Shown one piece after another: positions 16,857 through 26,179 of a DNA stretch of 64,000 bases (positions within the stretch are counted from its first letter, which is position 1; each line of letters opens with the position of its first letter). The notes under the pieces are model-generated. The model ran no database searches. It was not told the DNA's origin and saw nothing but the letters and a program-made list of their open reading frames with translations. This stretch comes from Yoonia sp. GPGPB17 (GTDB lineage: Bacteria; Pseudomonadota; Alphaproteobacteria; Rhodobacterales; Rhodobacteraceae), in contig NZ_JATACI010000002.1 in NCBI RefSeq assembly GCF_037892195.1, positions 1,550,001 through 1,614,000 on the forward strand, in the 5' to 3' direction. The translations under genes were made by a program, and so were the position numbers.

Positions 16857-17769
16857 GCGGCAATCCCCTTTGTCACAGGTTTATGCGGGGTGACATCAAT
16901 ACCCAGTACGTCGCGGATTGCGTCTTCTGGCGCGGCACCGGTCGTCGCCATATGGCGTTTCACTTCTGCCAGTTTCGCATCCACCAGATAGCGGTACCAA
17001 AATCCTTGCAGCACATGAAATGCACGTGCCTGTTTGCCATCACGAAAGCCGCCACGCAGAATATACCGGTAAAGAAAATACCCCCCGCGCGCGCACCCGC
17101 AGGCAGGCGTGGATAGAGATGCAGCTTGATCCAGCGCTTGATTGCAAGGCCACCCCGCCCCGGCAATGCTTGCCCCAGCGGCAGAAACCGGTATTCGCGG
17201 TTCAACATGTCCACGACTTCGCGGCTGGCGTAACCATTGTGCTTGGCCACCCACCAGTCCAGCGGGTTGCGGTTGTCATCGATAATCCGCCCGCTCAGAT
17301 GCGCGGTCGGCCCATCAACGACAATATGCTCATCCATCCAGCGTGCCTCGCACCGGGCGCGACCGTTCCGAAACAAACGCAGCGTTGGCACAGGAAAGAC
17401 ACCGCCGTAACGCACCAGTTGCCCCATGAATTTGATGCCGCGCCCGACATAACACCCGTCTACATCCGGCAGGCCCGCGGCTATTTCGGCATCGAGCGCG
17501 GATGTGACCACCTCATCGGCATCCAGACGCAATACCCAGCCCGGATTGCCATCAATTTGGTCTAACGCCCAATTGAACTGGGTCGCATGGTTGGTCCAGG
17601 GGTGGTGCAACACCTCTGCCCCCAAATCGCGCGCGATGGACACAGTAGCATCAGTTGAGCCGCTATCAACGACCAAGACACGGGTTGCAATATCTTGTAC
17701 CGAGGCAATCGCCCGCGCGATATGCTTGGCCTCGTCCCGGGTCAAAATAATAACGGTCAACTGCGTCAT
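16853..17769 (-). pseudogene. Family 2 glycosyltransferase, frame-broken at a C-run
   Basis: From ATG 17769 the frame reads LTVIILTRDEAKHIARAI, then VVDSGSTDATVSIARDLGAE and LRLDADEVVTSALDAEI, a WaaE/KdtX-like GT2 domain. Near the C-run 17081-17086 (G on the coding strand) it goes out of frame; the second frame continues YFLYRYILRGGFRDGKQARA and ends at 16853. Adding one base to the run gives a 305-residue protein in which RAGGYFLYRYILRGGF is continuous, as in full-length relatives. The enzyme would transfer a sugar to the lipid-linked repeat in the cytoplasm. As at the alcohol dehydrogenase gene, the run is six identical bases, so a homopolymer miscall is likely. Confidence 0.83.
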
Positions 17770-18902
17770 GCGATCACCTCTTGCCGTTTTTGCATGACCA
17801 GACCCCGGTAAAGCGCCTCGAACCCATCCACCATCGCGGCCGTAGAAAAGTCACGACGCATCCATGCGCGACCGCGTTGGCCCATATCGACCAGATCACA
17901 GGTGGCGAGAGCCGCGATCTGGGCCGCCAGATCAACGTTCGGCAAATCAATACAGCGCCCGCAGCCGTGGCGATCCAAATCTTGCCATGGCGTCGCTTGT
18001 GTCGTCAGAACGGGTACCGCATGAGCCAAAGCCTCAGCCACTACGATGCCAAAGTTTTCAGAATGCGAGGGCAGTACAAAAAGGTCCGCCTGTGCAAAGG
18101 CTGCGGACTTTGCCGCTCCTTCCACATGCCCATGCATGCGTACACGGCCATTCGACAGCCTTGCGCGCGCCTCCAGCATCCGCACATAGGACGCATCACC
18201 CGTCCCGTAAATGTCCAGCGTGAACGTCGCTGGCAAATGGGCCAAGGCGTCGAACAATGCTTCCAATCCCTTCTTGGGGTGCAAGCGGCTAAGATACATC
18301 AAACGCCGTTTTGGACCCTGCCTCTCGCGCCTTGGGACATGCGCGGGCACATCAACTGCATTCGGAATAATCGCATGCGCCATGCCGCCAAACCTGCGCA
18401 AGCTTTGCCTTGCCTCTTGCGCGGCGGTCACATGCAAAACCGCATTGCGCGGACGCAAGAGGTTTGCCACATGCTCAAACCCGCGCTTGATGGCGAGATT
18501 GGGCGCATCGGGCCAATCCTGAGTTGCTTGCAAGGCCCCGCGCGGGGACCAAACAACGGGCTTGCCCAAAGCACGTGCCAGGATAAAAACCGGGAGCGTC
18601 GGCATGTTGTAGGTGCCGGTCACATGGACAACATCCGCCCATTGGATTGCGCGTGGCAGGCGCAGCAACAGCTGAGGCGCGATGCAATGGCCCGCCATGC
18701 GATGCGCATAATACACAGGATAAGGCAGCTTGGTCGGTGTCACCCGATCATTGATCGCTGGCCCGGCAGCGTCTGATGTGAGCACGCGCAGATCGACATC
18801 GTCCAACTTGGCAATTCCGTCGCAAATCGCCTTGGTCGACCAGATCGGGCCACCCCAATACGTGGCCGGGTAAAACGTCGGGACAACATGCAAGACTTTC
18901 AT
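17766..18902 (-). CDS. Family 4 glycosyltransferase
   Basis: A 378-residue GT-B enzyme. The N-terminal domain starts MKVLHVVPTFYPATYWGGPI, with a VHVTGTYNMPTLPVF segment; the C-terminal nucleotide domain contains LMYLSRLHPKKGLEALFDAL, the DIYGTGD loop and the E(x)7E motif in LPSHSENFGIVVAEALAHAVP. These are the standard retaining GT4 features. It overlaps both neighbours by 4 bp (ATGA on both sides), indicating one operon with the two GT2 genes downstream and the acetyltransferase upstream. Confidence 0.9.
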   Translation of the reverse strand: MKVLHVVPTFYPATYWGGPIWSTKAICDGIAKLDDVDLRVLTSDAAGPAINDRVTPTKLPYPVYYAHRMAGHCIAPQLLLRLPRAIQWADVVHVTGTYNMPTLPVFILARALGKPVVWSPRGALQATQDWPDAPNLAIKRGFEHVANLLRPRNAVLHVTAAQEARQSLRRFGGMAHAIIPNAVDVPAHVPRRERQGPKRRLMYLSRLHPKKGLEALFDALAHLPATFTLDIYGTGDASYVRMLEARARLSNGRVRMHGHVEGAAKSAAFAQADLFVLPSHSENFGIVVAEALAHAVPVLTTQATPWQDLDRHGCGRCIDLPNVDLAAQIAALATCDLVDMGQRGRAWMRRDFSTAAMVDGFEALYRGLVMQKRQEVIA

Positions 18903-19468
18903 GCTGCAACCTCCCTCTTGTCGCGGTGGCCGATCACCCGGGCCGGGTTGCCCGCTACAATGGCACCGGCGGGCACATTGCGGGTGACGACCGCGCCCGC
19001 CCCGATCACGGCACCAGCTCCGATATCACGGCAGGACGGCAAGATCACTGCGCGCATCCCGATCCATGCACCAGACCCGATTGTCTTGGGGGCAGGTTTT
19101 GGAGGACTGTGCGGATCATGGCCGTGATCATGTGTTGAGATAATCGCAAATTCCGAAATCATCACATCATCACCCAGCATCAAACCACCCACAGTGTCCA
19201 GCAGCGCAAAGCGGTTGACCTGCACCCGATCCCCGATTTTGAGCGATGCGTGCTCCCCTTCGGCCGCCGCACCGACACCCTGCCAGAAATAGCAGTTGGC
19301 CCCGATTTCGACCCGTTGAGGGCAGTCAAAGCGGACACCGGCCTGAAACCGTGTGCCGGGGCCAACACGGGCAAGGCTCGCCCGGTGCAGACGTGTCGCA
19401 ATCCACATCCCGGTGCGCCGGTACAAGGCTGCCATGCCGCGTAAACCCCAAAACCAGAGCTTAAACAT
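18899..19468 (-). CDS. Left-handed beta-helix (hexapeptide repeat) O-acetyltransferase
   Basis: A 189-residue protein starting at ATG 19468, behind GGGAGG with a 6-bp spacer. Hexapeptide repeats run through the centre and C-terminus: IGANCYFWQGVG, IGDRVQVNRFALLD, LGDDVMISEFAIIS, then the catalytic-His region STHDHGHDPHSPP, and finally IGAGAVIGAGAVVTRNVPAGAIVAGNPARVI, in pieces the WcaF/maltose-acetyltransferase ending. It should add acetyl groups from acetyl-CoA to a sugar of the exopolysaccharide repeat. It overlaps the polymerase gene upstream by 8 bp and the GT4 gene downstream by 4 bp. Confidence 0.88.
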   Translation of the reverse strand: MFKLWFWGLRGMAALYRRTGMWIATRLHRASLARVGPGTRFQAGVRFDCPQRVEIGANCYFWQGVGAAAEGEHASLKIGDRVQVNRFALLDTVGGLMLGDDVMISEFAIISTHDHGHDPHSPPKPAPKTIGSGAWIGMRAVILPSCRDIGAGAVIGAGAVVTRNVPAGAIVAGNPARVIGHRDKREVAA

Positions 19469-20804
19469 GCGCGACCTCCCTTTGCCGGAAACGGAACGCC
19501 GCTCGGATTTGGTAGCGCGGCACAAAGACGGCAATCATCGCAAAGATCAAAACCGCCTGGGCCGAAGCCCCGACAATGAAGCCACTGAAGGATGAATGCA
19601 GGGTCGCTTGCACAAACGGACAAAAGATCAGTGGGTAAAAATAGAACCCTGCATAACGCAGCCCCGCCCGGGCGGACAAAAGCGACACTTCGGCACGGCG
19701 ATAGACCCAACCCAGCACAAAACCGACCAGCGCGCCTGCCCAGCCGAAGTTCATAAAAGCCTCACCCGGTCCGGTCACGTTAAAGGCACCGCCGGTCGTC
19801 ACCTGCATCACATCCCGTTTAAGGAACACACCCAGATCGATCGCAGGCTTGTCCACCCAGACAGCCCGCGGCACCCAACCGAATGTCCACCAACCATAGG
19901 TTTCACCCAGTAGATACGACTCTGGTTTCACCTGATCCGTGACCATGATGGACGCGTTGATATCCAGAAAATACGTCGAACCAACGACCTGATAGACCAG
20001 TCCAGCATCTGTACCGCGCAACGCCGTCATATAGGCACTCAGCAACAAAACCGTAGCAGACGCAGCCAACATGCCTGCCAAGGCGCGCAGTCCGACCTGC
20101 CCACCCAACATCAGATAGGTAGCACTCCCAAAGACCAGCAGTTCAAACAGTTCGAACCGGTCACCCGATATCAGAGCCACGCAAACCAGCAGGATCGCTA
20201 GAACAAAAGCCTGGGCCAGCAGCCACCAAGCGCGCTGTACCACCCCCTGCGCCAGCAAAAGAACAAAGGCAAACTTGGGGACGACAAACAATGTTTTGAT
20301 GCCCGCAAGTGTCGCGCCAACACCATCGCTGTTCACGTTGATCTGTTTGTCTTGGTTGAACACCAAAAGTAAATCTGCCGACAACGGTGATATGCCGCGT
20401 GCCTGCAAGAGCAGCGCAAAAGTGAGCCCGGCCACGGCAAAAGCACCCGCGAAAAGCCAACCCTGACGTACGAGGCCGCCTGCCACGATCCGCGCCTCTT
20501 GGATCGCTGCCCCCCGATCAAATGGGCGCACCGCGCAGCGATAGCCCAGACACATCAATAGAATGAAACCCGCCAGATAAATCGCCCCCGTCTGCATAGC
20601 CCCGGGGGTGTCGATGTAGCGGCTGTAGAAGGCGAATTCTGGCTTGGCACCGTAAACTGCGACCTTTACTAGAAAGCCAAAGGCACAGAAGTAGCCCAGC
20701 AAATGCATGGGTGACACAAGCCGCAGCATACCGTACCGCCCACCCATCCAGAACGGAATGATGGTACAGACCAACGCCAGCGACACAATCAGGAGGTTTT
20801 CCAT
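19461..20804 (-). CDS. Wzy-like polysaccharide repeat-unit polymerase
   Basis: A 447-residue membrane protein from ATG 20804 (MENLLIVSLALVCTIIPFWMGG), behind GGAGG on the coding strand. At least ten hydrophobic segments are visible, with a large central periplasmic loop between roughly residues 255 and 340 containing TDAGLVYQVVGSTYFLDIN and LGETYGWWTFGWVPRAVWV. That WWTFGW-vP-R-W segment and the following GAFNVTGPGEAFMNFGWAGAL stretch resemble oligosaccharide-repeat polymerases of the O-antigen polymerase type. Polymerases have low sequence similarity, so the call rests on topology plus position between flippase and glycosyltransferases. Confidence 0.75.
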   Translation of the reverse strand: MENLLIVSLALVCTIIPFWMGGRYGMLRLVSPMHLLGYFCAFGFLVKVAVYGAKPEFAFYSRYIDTPGAMQTGAIYLAGFILLMCLGYRCAVRPFDRGAAIQEARIVAGGLVRQGWLFAGAFAVAGLTFALLLQARGISPLSADLLLVFNQDKQINVNSDGVGATLAGIKTLFVVPKFAFVLLLAQGVVQRAWWLLAQAFVLAILLVCVALISGDRFELFELLVFGSATYLMLGGQVGLRALAGMLAASATVLLLSAYMTALRGTDAGLVYQVVGSTYFLDINASIMVTDQVKPESYLLGETYGWWTFGWVPRAVWVDKPAIDLGVFLKRDVMQVTTGGAFNVTGPGEAFMNFGWAGALVGFVLGWVYRRAEVSLLSARAGLRYAGFYFYPLIFCPFVQATLHSSFSGFIVGASAQAVLIFAMIAVFVPRYQIRAAFRFRQREVAHV

Positions 20805-22051
20805 GTCCGCCTCCGCAAGTTCAATAAGACAAAGGCAGATGTATCCACGCCAAGTTGACGCCAGATAACATGCCACAGGCCGACACCCCCCAGTGTCAGC
20901 GCGCCGATATAGCCCAGCGCGTTGGTAGTCACCGTCAGCTCTGGTCCCCACCAGGCAATCCAAAGAAGATAAAGTACGACCATCCCAAAACGCGCAATCA
21001 TCGCATATCGTGCCGCACCACATAGATTAGCTACGCCAAAGCTGGCGGCAAAGACGACTTGCACCAGCGCACCGCACAACAAAATACCAAAGGTCAGGCC
21101 GATGCCTTGGTTTGCGTATTCCGGCAGTGCAAACGTAAGTAGCGGTATCGCCAGCAAGCCAGCCGCAAAGAACAGAACCCCCGGCAGCATGGCAATCTGA
21201 CTGCTTTGCGCGCTGGCCCGCGCAAGCGCCTTTGCGTCACCGGCACCATGGGCCGCCGATATCGGCAATGCGCTGACCCATGTGGCTACCGTCACCGGCA
21301 AGGCCACCAAATTCGCCACCCGGCGCAAGACAGCATAGACGCCCAACTGTTCGGCCGAGATCACCGCGCCGCCGACAATCAGATCGATCTGCGCAACCAC
21401 CATCCCCAAGACCGAAGAGGCCCAGAGTGATGTGCTCCAATACGGTCGCCAGACGGATGCAAGCACACCCGGAAAATTTTTATGGCGACATACCCAAACA
21501 ATACCGCATAGCGCAAAAACTGACATTGTCATCGCCGCGCTAGCCGCGATCATATCAGCGGAAGCGCTTTGGCCCAAGATACCTGCCAGCCCCAATGCGA
21601 TCTGCGGTCCCGCATCACGCAACGCCATCGACCCTTGTACATTGCCCAAGGCACGCATCACACTGGCCAGGCACCCCAACGTGTTGGCCGCAAACCCCGC
21701 ACCCAGTATCGCACCCCAGGACCATGTGGGCGCAAATGTGTTCGCTACTCCGTAGAATACAAGTGCCAGAAGTCCGGGATACACAAAGGCGATCTTGCAT
21801 ACATCGCGCCCGCGCATACCCTTTCCATCTGTCAACAAACGCAGCAGGATCACCGGACCACCCAGTGACAACACGGTTCCGGCGACAAGTGCCGCACCCC
21901 AAAGCGCGGCAAGACGGCCAAAGGTCTCAAAACCCAGCAGCGCTGCTAGCCCCAACATGACGACAAAGTTGACCCCTACAACCCCCGCCCGCAGGCCAAG
22001 GGTCCTTATGGCACTTTGTCTTGCCAAAACTGCAAATCTTGATCTGAACAT
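20789..22051 (-). CDS. Wzx-like polysaccharide flippase (MOP superfamily)
   Basis: A 420-residue protein with about 12 hydrophobic segments, starting MFRSRFAVLARQSAIRTLG and running into a helix GVVGVNFVVMLGLAALLGFE. The pattern of paired 6-helix halves, with GAVISAEQLGVYAVLRRVANL in the middle, fits the polysaccharide-transport (PST) branch of the MOP flippases. It would move the undecaprenyl-linked repeat unit across the inner membrane. Its 3' end overlaps the polymerase start by 16 bp. It is divergent from the wzz-like gene, with 138 bp between the starts. Confidence 0.83.
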   Translation of the reverse strand: MFRSRFAVLARQSAIRTLGLRAGVVGVNFVVMLGLAALLGFETFGRLAALWGAALVAGTVLSLGGPVILLRLLTDGKGMRGRDVCKIAFVYPGLLALVFYGVANTFAPTWSWGAILGAGFAANTLGCLASVMRALGNVQGSMALRDAGPQIALGLAGILGQSASADMIAASAAMTMSVFALCGIVWVCRHKNFPGVLASVWRPYWSTSLWASSVLGMVVAQIDLIVGGAVISAEQLGVYAVLRRVANLVALPVTVATWVSALPISAAHGAGDAKALARASAQSSQIAMLPGVLFFAAGLLAIPLLTFALPEYANQGIGLTFGILLCGALVQVVFAASFGVANLCGAARYAMIARFGMVVLYLLWIAWWGPELTVTTNALGYIGALTLGGVGLWHVIWRQLGVDTSAFVLLNLRRRTWKTS

Positions 22052-22189
22052 CGCACGACAACCATCCGCGCGTGCCGTTAACCAAAAGGCACGCCAGCTT
22101 TAGTCCTCATTCATTGTGATTAATTAAAGGTTAACTCCTTTGTGGTGTCTTAACGGTGACGGATTAGAACAACCAAGGCTCGGTTTGAC

Positions 22190-24162
22190 ATGACGCAACG
22201 CAACAAAGGGGCTGGGCCGGGCCCGCATGACAGCCTCATTGATGGGGCAGAGTACATCGCCCCGCTTGATATCGGTGCGATGCTGCGCACCTTGTGGCAT
22301 GGCAAATGGATGATCTTATGGGTGACAGCCCTGATGATCACTTGCGCGGGGTACTATGGGTTTCGCGTCGCATCACCGCAATACACGGCCACCGCGACGC
22401 TGCAATTGGACGGGACCGCCGATCCGATGGTTGGCATGCAACAAATGCCCGAAATGGACGATGCCGCGCTGAACACCAAGGTCGCATTGGTGACGTCCAA
22501 TGCGGTATTGGCAGATGTCATTGCTGAACTGGACCTTCTGTCAGATCCGGAACTGAACCGATATCTGTCGGCGCAGTCACCACTGTCCTTGCGCAGCATA
22601 CGCACGCAGACACGCCATGTTCTTGCTTAAGCACAAATGCGCACCCGCCAGATGAGGACGCCGTCCAGGAAAAAACAATCCAGAACCTGCGCGGACAACT
22701 GACCGTATCGCGAAAGCCAGATACTTACATCGTGCACATCACGGCACGCAGCGGTGATCCCGACAAAGCTGTCTTGCTGGCGAATACAACCGCGGCACGT
22801 TTTTTGGCACATATGCAAACCCTGCAAGCCCAGACACAGGTCGAGGCCGGAATCTGGTTACAATCGCGGGTGAGCACATTGCGCAGCCAGCTTGAAACGC
22901 AAGAAATGCAAATCGCAGCACTGATTGCAACGGCACAACTCCAACAAAATGGGGGGCTTGATACGCTTAGCGCGCAGGTCCTTGCTACCGATCAAGACTT
23001 GACTGCCGCACGCAATGCGCTGGCCGTGCTGGAAATCGCGCCCAACAGCGGTTCGGCCCGCAACAGAGCTGAAATTGCACAGATACGTGAAAAAATCGGT
23101 GATATCGCGGCGCTGAAGGAACGGCTTAGTGCCCAGTTGTCAGCGCAGTCCGCTGGATTGGCACAGCTACACCAGTTGCAGTTACAAACCGACGCAACAC
23201 GCCAACTTTACCAGACGTTTCTGGGGCAGTTGCACGAAAACAAGATGCAACAAGGGCTGGACACGCCGCGGACAGAGCGGATCGCGCACGCAACCGAGGG
23301 AGGCTATGTTGGACCGCGCAAAATGTTGATCCTGACAATCGCAGCGATGCTGGGCGGTGCGGTCGGGGTGATGCTCGTAGCCATCCAACACAATACGCGC
23401 AAGGGCGTTGTTGATGGCCGTGACCTGCGTGATGCAACCGGGTTGCCCGTGCTGGCACAATTCTCAACCAGCGCGCTCAGGCAATTGCGCAAAGGGCAGC
23501 GGGCATTCCCCCTACCGCCAAAATCGGAACTGTCGCATGCCGCCTACGGGCTTTACACAGCCCTGGCACTGATCACACAGACGCGGCCTGCACAGGTCAT
23601 GCTATGCACATCCAGCATTGAGTCCGAGGGGAAAACAGAAACGGCGCTCCTGCTGGCGCATGCGCTGGCCCGGTCTGGAAAACGCGTTTTGATCATTGGT
23701 GCTGACGAACGCGATAAACAGCTGGGCACCACCATCGAGGCCGAGGTCATGGACGCGGCCCTGACAACCTGGCACAGTGGAGAACCGGCTGCGCAAAGCG
23801 CAAGGCTGGGTACCGATGTTCTGCGGGTTCCGACTATTGCTGATGGTATAGGACCATCGAACGCGGATAACCTCACCGAATGGCTGAGCACCCTTAAACA
23901 ACTCTATGATCATATCGTCATAGATGGGCCGCCCGTGTTCCACAGCCCCCTTGCAAGGCTGCTCGCCAGCCACGCAGATACTATTCTTTATGCTGTCCGC
24001 TGGTCCAAAACGCCGACAGAGGTTGTACAACGCGGTTTGGAAACGCTGGAAGACATCGGTCACCCGGCAACCGGGCTGATCTTGTCAAAAGTGCATCTGC
24101 GCAAGATGCGCAAACTGTCCAGTGATCCTTATGTGGGGATGTTTTCGACGCAAATCGTTTGA
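22190..24162 (+). pseudogene. Wzz/tyrosine-autokinase-like polysaccharide co-polymerase, frame-broken at GCTTAAGC, degenerate kinase
   Basis: The first frame (22190-22630) holds the Wzz N-terminus: a helix around KWMILWVTALMITCAGYYG and the SPQYTATATLQLD segment. It stops at the TAA inside GCTTAAGC (22625-22632). The second frame continues AHPPDEDAVQEKTIQNLRGQ, a periplasmic coiled coil, a second helix (MLILTIAAMLGGAVGVMLV) and a CpsD-like domain. GCCGGC at the break gives one 656-residue protein. The kinase part is degenerate: Walker A reads SSIESEGKTE, Walker A' reads VLIIGADERD where the first Asp is Gly, Walker B IVIDGPP is normal, and no C-terminal Tyr cluster is present (it ends DPYVGMFSTQIV). 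It should control chain length and export of the exopolysaccharide. Confidence 0.83.
22625..22632. repeat. GCTTAAGC palindrome at a frame break (wzz-like)
   Basis: It contains the premature TAA of the wzz-like gene in frame GCT-TAA-GC. Reading GCCGGC restores HVLAGTNAHPPDEDA. Confidence 0.65.
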
Positions 24163-24190
24163 AGGGGACGCTATACGCGGCCCCTTCATA

Positions 24191-25795
24191 TCAAGTCACA
24201 ACAGACAAGACGTGGCGGTTGTAGAAATGTGCCGCATCGCCGCTTTGCAACGTCAACCCGCCTTGCGGACTGACACAGATGTAGGCCTTGGCAGGCCAAT
24301 CAGTTGAGCCGCTTGCTGTGCGGCCATCAACATTGGGCAGAACAAACGCGTCAAACTGATCCAGCAGGTTTCCGTCCACGGGCAAGGCACCAGCCTCGTG
24401 ACCGTAGACAAAGTCGACCAGCGGTGTGCGCGCGGTCAACCCAAGCCGTTGTGCCATTGGAAAATCAACCTGATCATCTGCCTGCCCGGTATAATCGGCC
24501 AATGTCACGACAGTGCCATCCTCAGAGGTCAGCGTATCGACAACGGTTGATCCGGTCTCACCCTCCCACCGGACAAATGGCAACATACCAACATAAAACC
24601 ACTCTGCTTCCATCGTGGCCGCAGTCACGTCAACCTGCATACTGTGGTGAATGCTCCCTGGCGTAATGCTGCGGCTGGTCTGACAATTGGCCAGGGGACC
24701 ACTGCCGCCGGTCTGCCATGTCGTCACCTCTACAATGGAAATCTGAGCACCAACTGTCAGGCCATCGTCGCCCGCTTCGGGCACCCAAGGCACCCCATCC
24801 ACGGCGATCAATTGTGAAACCAAAGCGTCGTGGCCGTGTGTCTGGCCACCCACTTCAATCACATCGCCACCGACATCAAGTCGGGCCGCATACTCACGTT
24901 CGGACGCATAGTCGATAATCGTGAACTCAGGGTATGTCGGGCGGTTGTCTGCGCGCCAATCCATCGCCCCATCCGACCCAATCCCGTTTATATGGCTGGG
25001 GCCGTTGGCACCGCTGGTGGCACTGGCCCGTGCGGCATAATACATGCCCTCAAACTGTACCTCATCCCCCATCTGATAGGCCGTGTTAGGCTGCCAAGTT
25101 GGCGGCAGGATATACGGATCATCAAGAGACCCACTGATCGTCACGGCCTCGATCATGATCGCACCGCCCCCGGGATTGGCGGCCCCGCCAAGGCGCAAGG
25201 TGATCTCATGTTGGCCGGTCAACCCACTGGCCACTTTGATGGTTTGCCTGCGAGTCAGATCCGTCGGCGCATAGCTCGAGAACGCCTTGAACCCCAAAGC
25301 GGCAGGGTCGGTGATTTCATTGACCAATGACTGTGCGCCATCAATATCGACGCGGATGTATCCGCCACTGGTGCGGCCCGTATAGTTGATCCACAGATCA
25401 TAGGGGCGATCGCGGCTGACCTGCACCGTAGCAACGGCACCTGCCGAACCCGTACTGATCGCGCGATTGCCGGTATAGCTGGCCGCGCGACCCGACCCAG
25501 AAGTTTGCAATTGCGACCAACTCCCGCTCAAGCTCATCGCACCGACCGGGTACACATTGCGCAATTCGGCCAATTGTGTTTCGCGCCAGGACAAGCGCGT
25601 GCCGCTGTCATGTTGATCCAACCGCAGACGAGCGGCATGATGCGGGCCAACTTCGGTCCAGACGGTCAAGCCTCCATTCACGCCAGAGGCGACGGCCACA
25701 GACTTGCCGCCGCCATGTTGAAAGAAAGACGCCAGCGGGCGCGGCGTGGGCACAAGACCAGCCCCAACCCCCGGAGAGAGCTCAAAACCGATCAT
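24191..25795 (-). CDS. Putative GTA-type head-spike fibre protein (GhsB/Rcc01080-like), carbohydrate-binding
   Basis: A 534-residue protein from ATG 25795, two bases after the spike-base stop codon; the open frame extends further upstream but only across that neighbouring gene. It lacks signal peptide and membrane helices. It begins MIGFELSPGVGAGLVPTPRP, has a beta-sandwich-like region (SYTGNRAISTGSAGAVATVQV to IMIEAVTISGS) and then, at about residues 232-260, TWQPNTAYQMGDEVQFEGMY and YAA, which has the spacing of a CBM5/12 chitin-binding module. The C-terminal 250 residues are Asp/Gly-rich and unassigned. The identity comes mainly from the neighbour, a spike-base homologue, and from its place in a capsule locus as in R. 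capsulatus. It might instead be a phage-derived tail or spike protein. Confidence 0.55.
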   Translation of the reverse strand: MIGFELSPGVGAGLVPTPRPLASFFQHGGGKSVAVASGVNGGLTVWTEVGPHHAARLRLDQHDSGTRLSWRETQLAELRNVYPVGAMSLSGSWSQLQTSGSGRAASYTGNRAISTGSAGAVATVQVSRDRPYDLWINYTGRTSGGYIRVDIDGAQSLVNEITDPAALGFKAFSSYAPTDLTRRQTIKVASGLTGQHEITLRLGGAANPGGGAIMIEAVTISGSLDDPYILPPTWQPNTAYQMGDEVQFEGMYYAARASATSGANGPSHINGIGSDGAMDWRADNRPTYPEFTIIDYASEREYAARLDVGGDVIEVGGQTHGHDALVSQLIAVDGVPWVPEAGDDGLTVGAQISIVEVTTWQTGGSGPLANCQTSRSITPGSIHHSMQVDVTAATMEAEWFYVGMLPFVRWEGETGSTVVDTLTSEDGTVVTLADYTGQADDQVDFPMAQRLGLTARTPLVDFVYGHEAGALPVDGNLLDQFDAFVLPNVDGRTASGSTDWPAKAYICVSPQGGLTLQSGDAAHFYNRHVLSVVT

Positions 25796-25797
25796 GC

Positions 25798-26057
25798 TTA
25801 ATACCACGCAACCAGCTGCGCGGTGGTCCCCGTTGCCATCACGCGGGTCGGCCGGATTGACAATATGCTGCTTAAGCAGCCAGATCATAAGCCACCGCCT
25901 CGCCATCATTGTCCTGCAGGACGGCGGTACCAGCGGTATTCACATAGATCGCCCGAGGTCTGACCGGGAGATCCGTAGCATCAGATGGGGCAATGACATA
26001 GTGGGCCACAGCGGGGGATGTCAGGTTCACATAGTCGGTGTCAAAGGGATCAGGCAT
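25798..26057 (-). pseudogene. GTA-type head-spike base protein (GhsA/Rcc01079 family), frame-broken at GCTTAAGC
   Basis: The first frame, from ATG 26057, reads TSPAVAHYVIAPSDATDLP, then RPRAIYVNTAGTAVLQDNDG and stops in GCTTAAGC (25870-25877). Another frame of the same strand continues SSILSIRPTRVMATGTTAQLVAWY and stops at 25798. With GCCGGC at the break the protein has 85 residues and reads DLAAGSILSIRPTRVMATGTT. The pattern TPSD-x-DLP-x3-RAIYV ... LPIRP-x-RV-ATGTTA is, as I recall, that of the small spike-base proteins of Rhodobacteraceae gene transfer agents and some phages. It would anchor the fibre on the GTA capsid. The next gene begins two bases later. Confidence 0.72.
25870..25877. 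repeat. GCTTAAGC palindrome at a frame break (spike base)
   Basis: Read on the minus strand it gives GCT-TAA-GC after codons for YDLA. Replacement by GCCGGC links the two halves of the spike-base protein. Confidence 0.65.
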
Positions 26058-26179
26058 TCTGGGTCTCCAGTTAAGAACGATGCCTCATCCCTAAGTGCCA
26101 GACCTTACCAACCGCCTTTGCAACAGTACGTCGGACGATGCAACACCCGAGCTTTATGACGACGCTCACGGGCCTGTCT

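Noticed and set aside
17781..18776. Long plus-strand frame of 331 codons
   Set aside because: Antisense shadow of the GT4 gene, which has full family motifs on the minus strand; the shadow has none.
22965..22971. GCTTAGC inside the wzz-like gene, also GCTTAGC at 39732 (gspE) and GCTAAGC at 37328 (DUF1800 gene)
   Set aside because: The reading frame runs through these copies without a break, so the 7-bp variants are not always disruptive. Only the full 8-mer GCTTAAGC was always found at a break.
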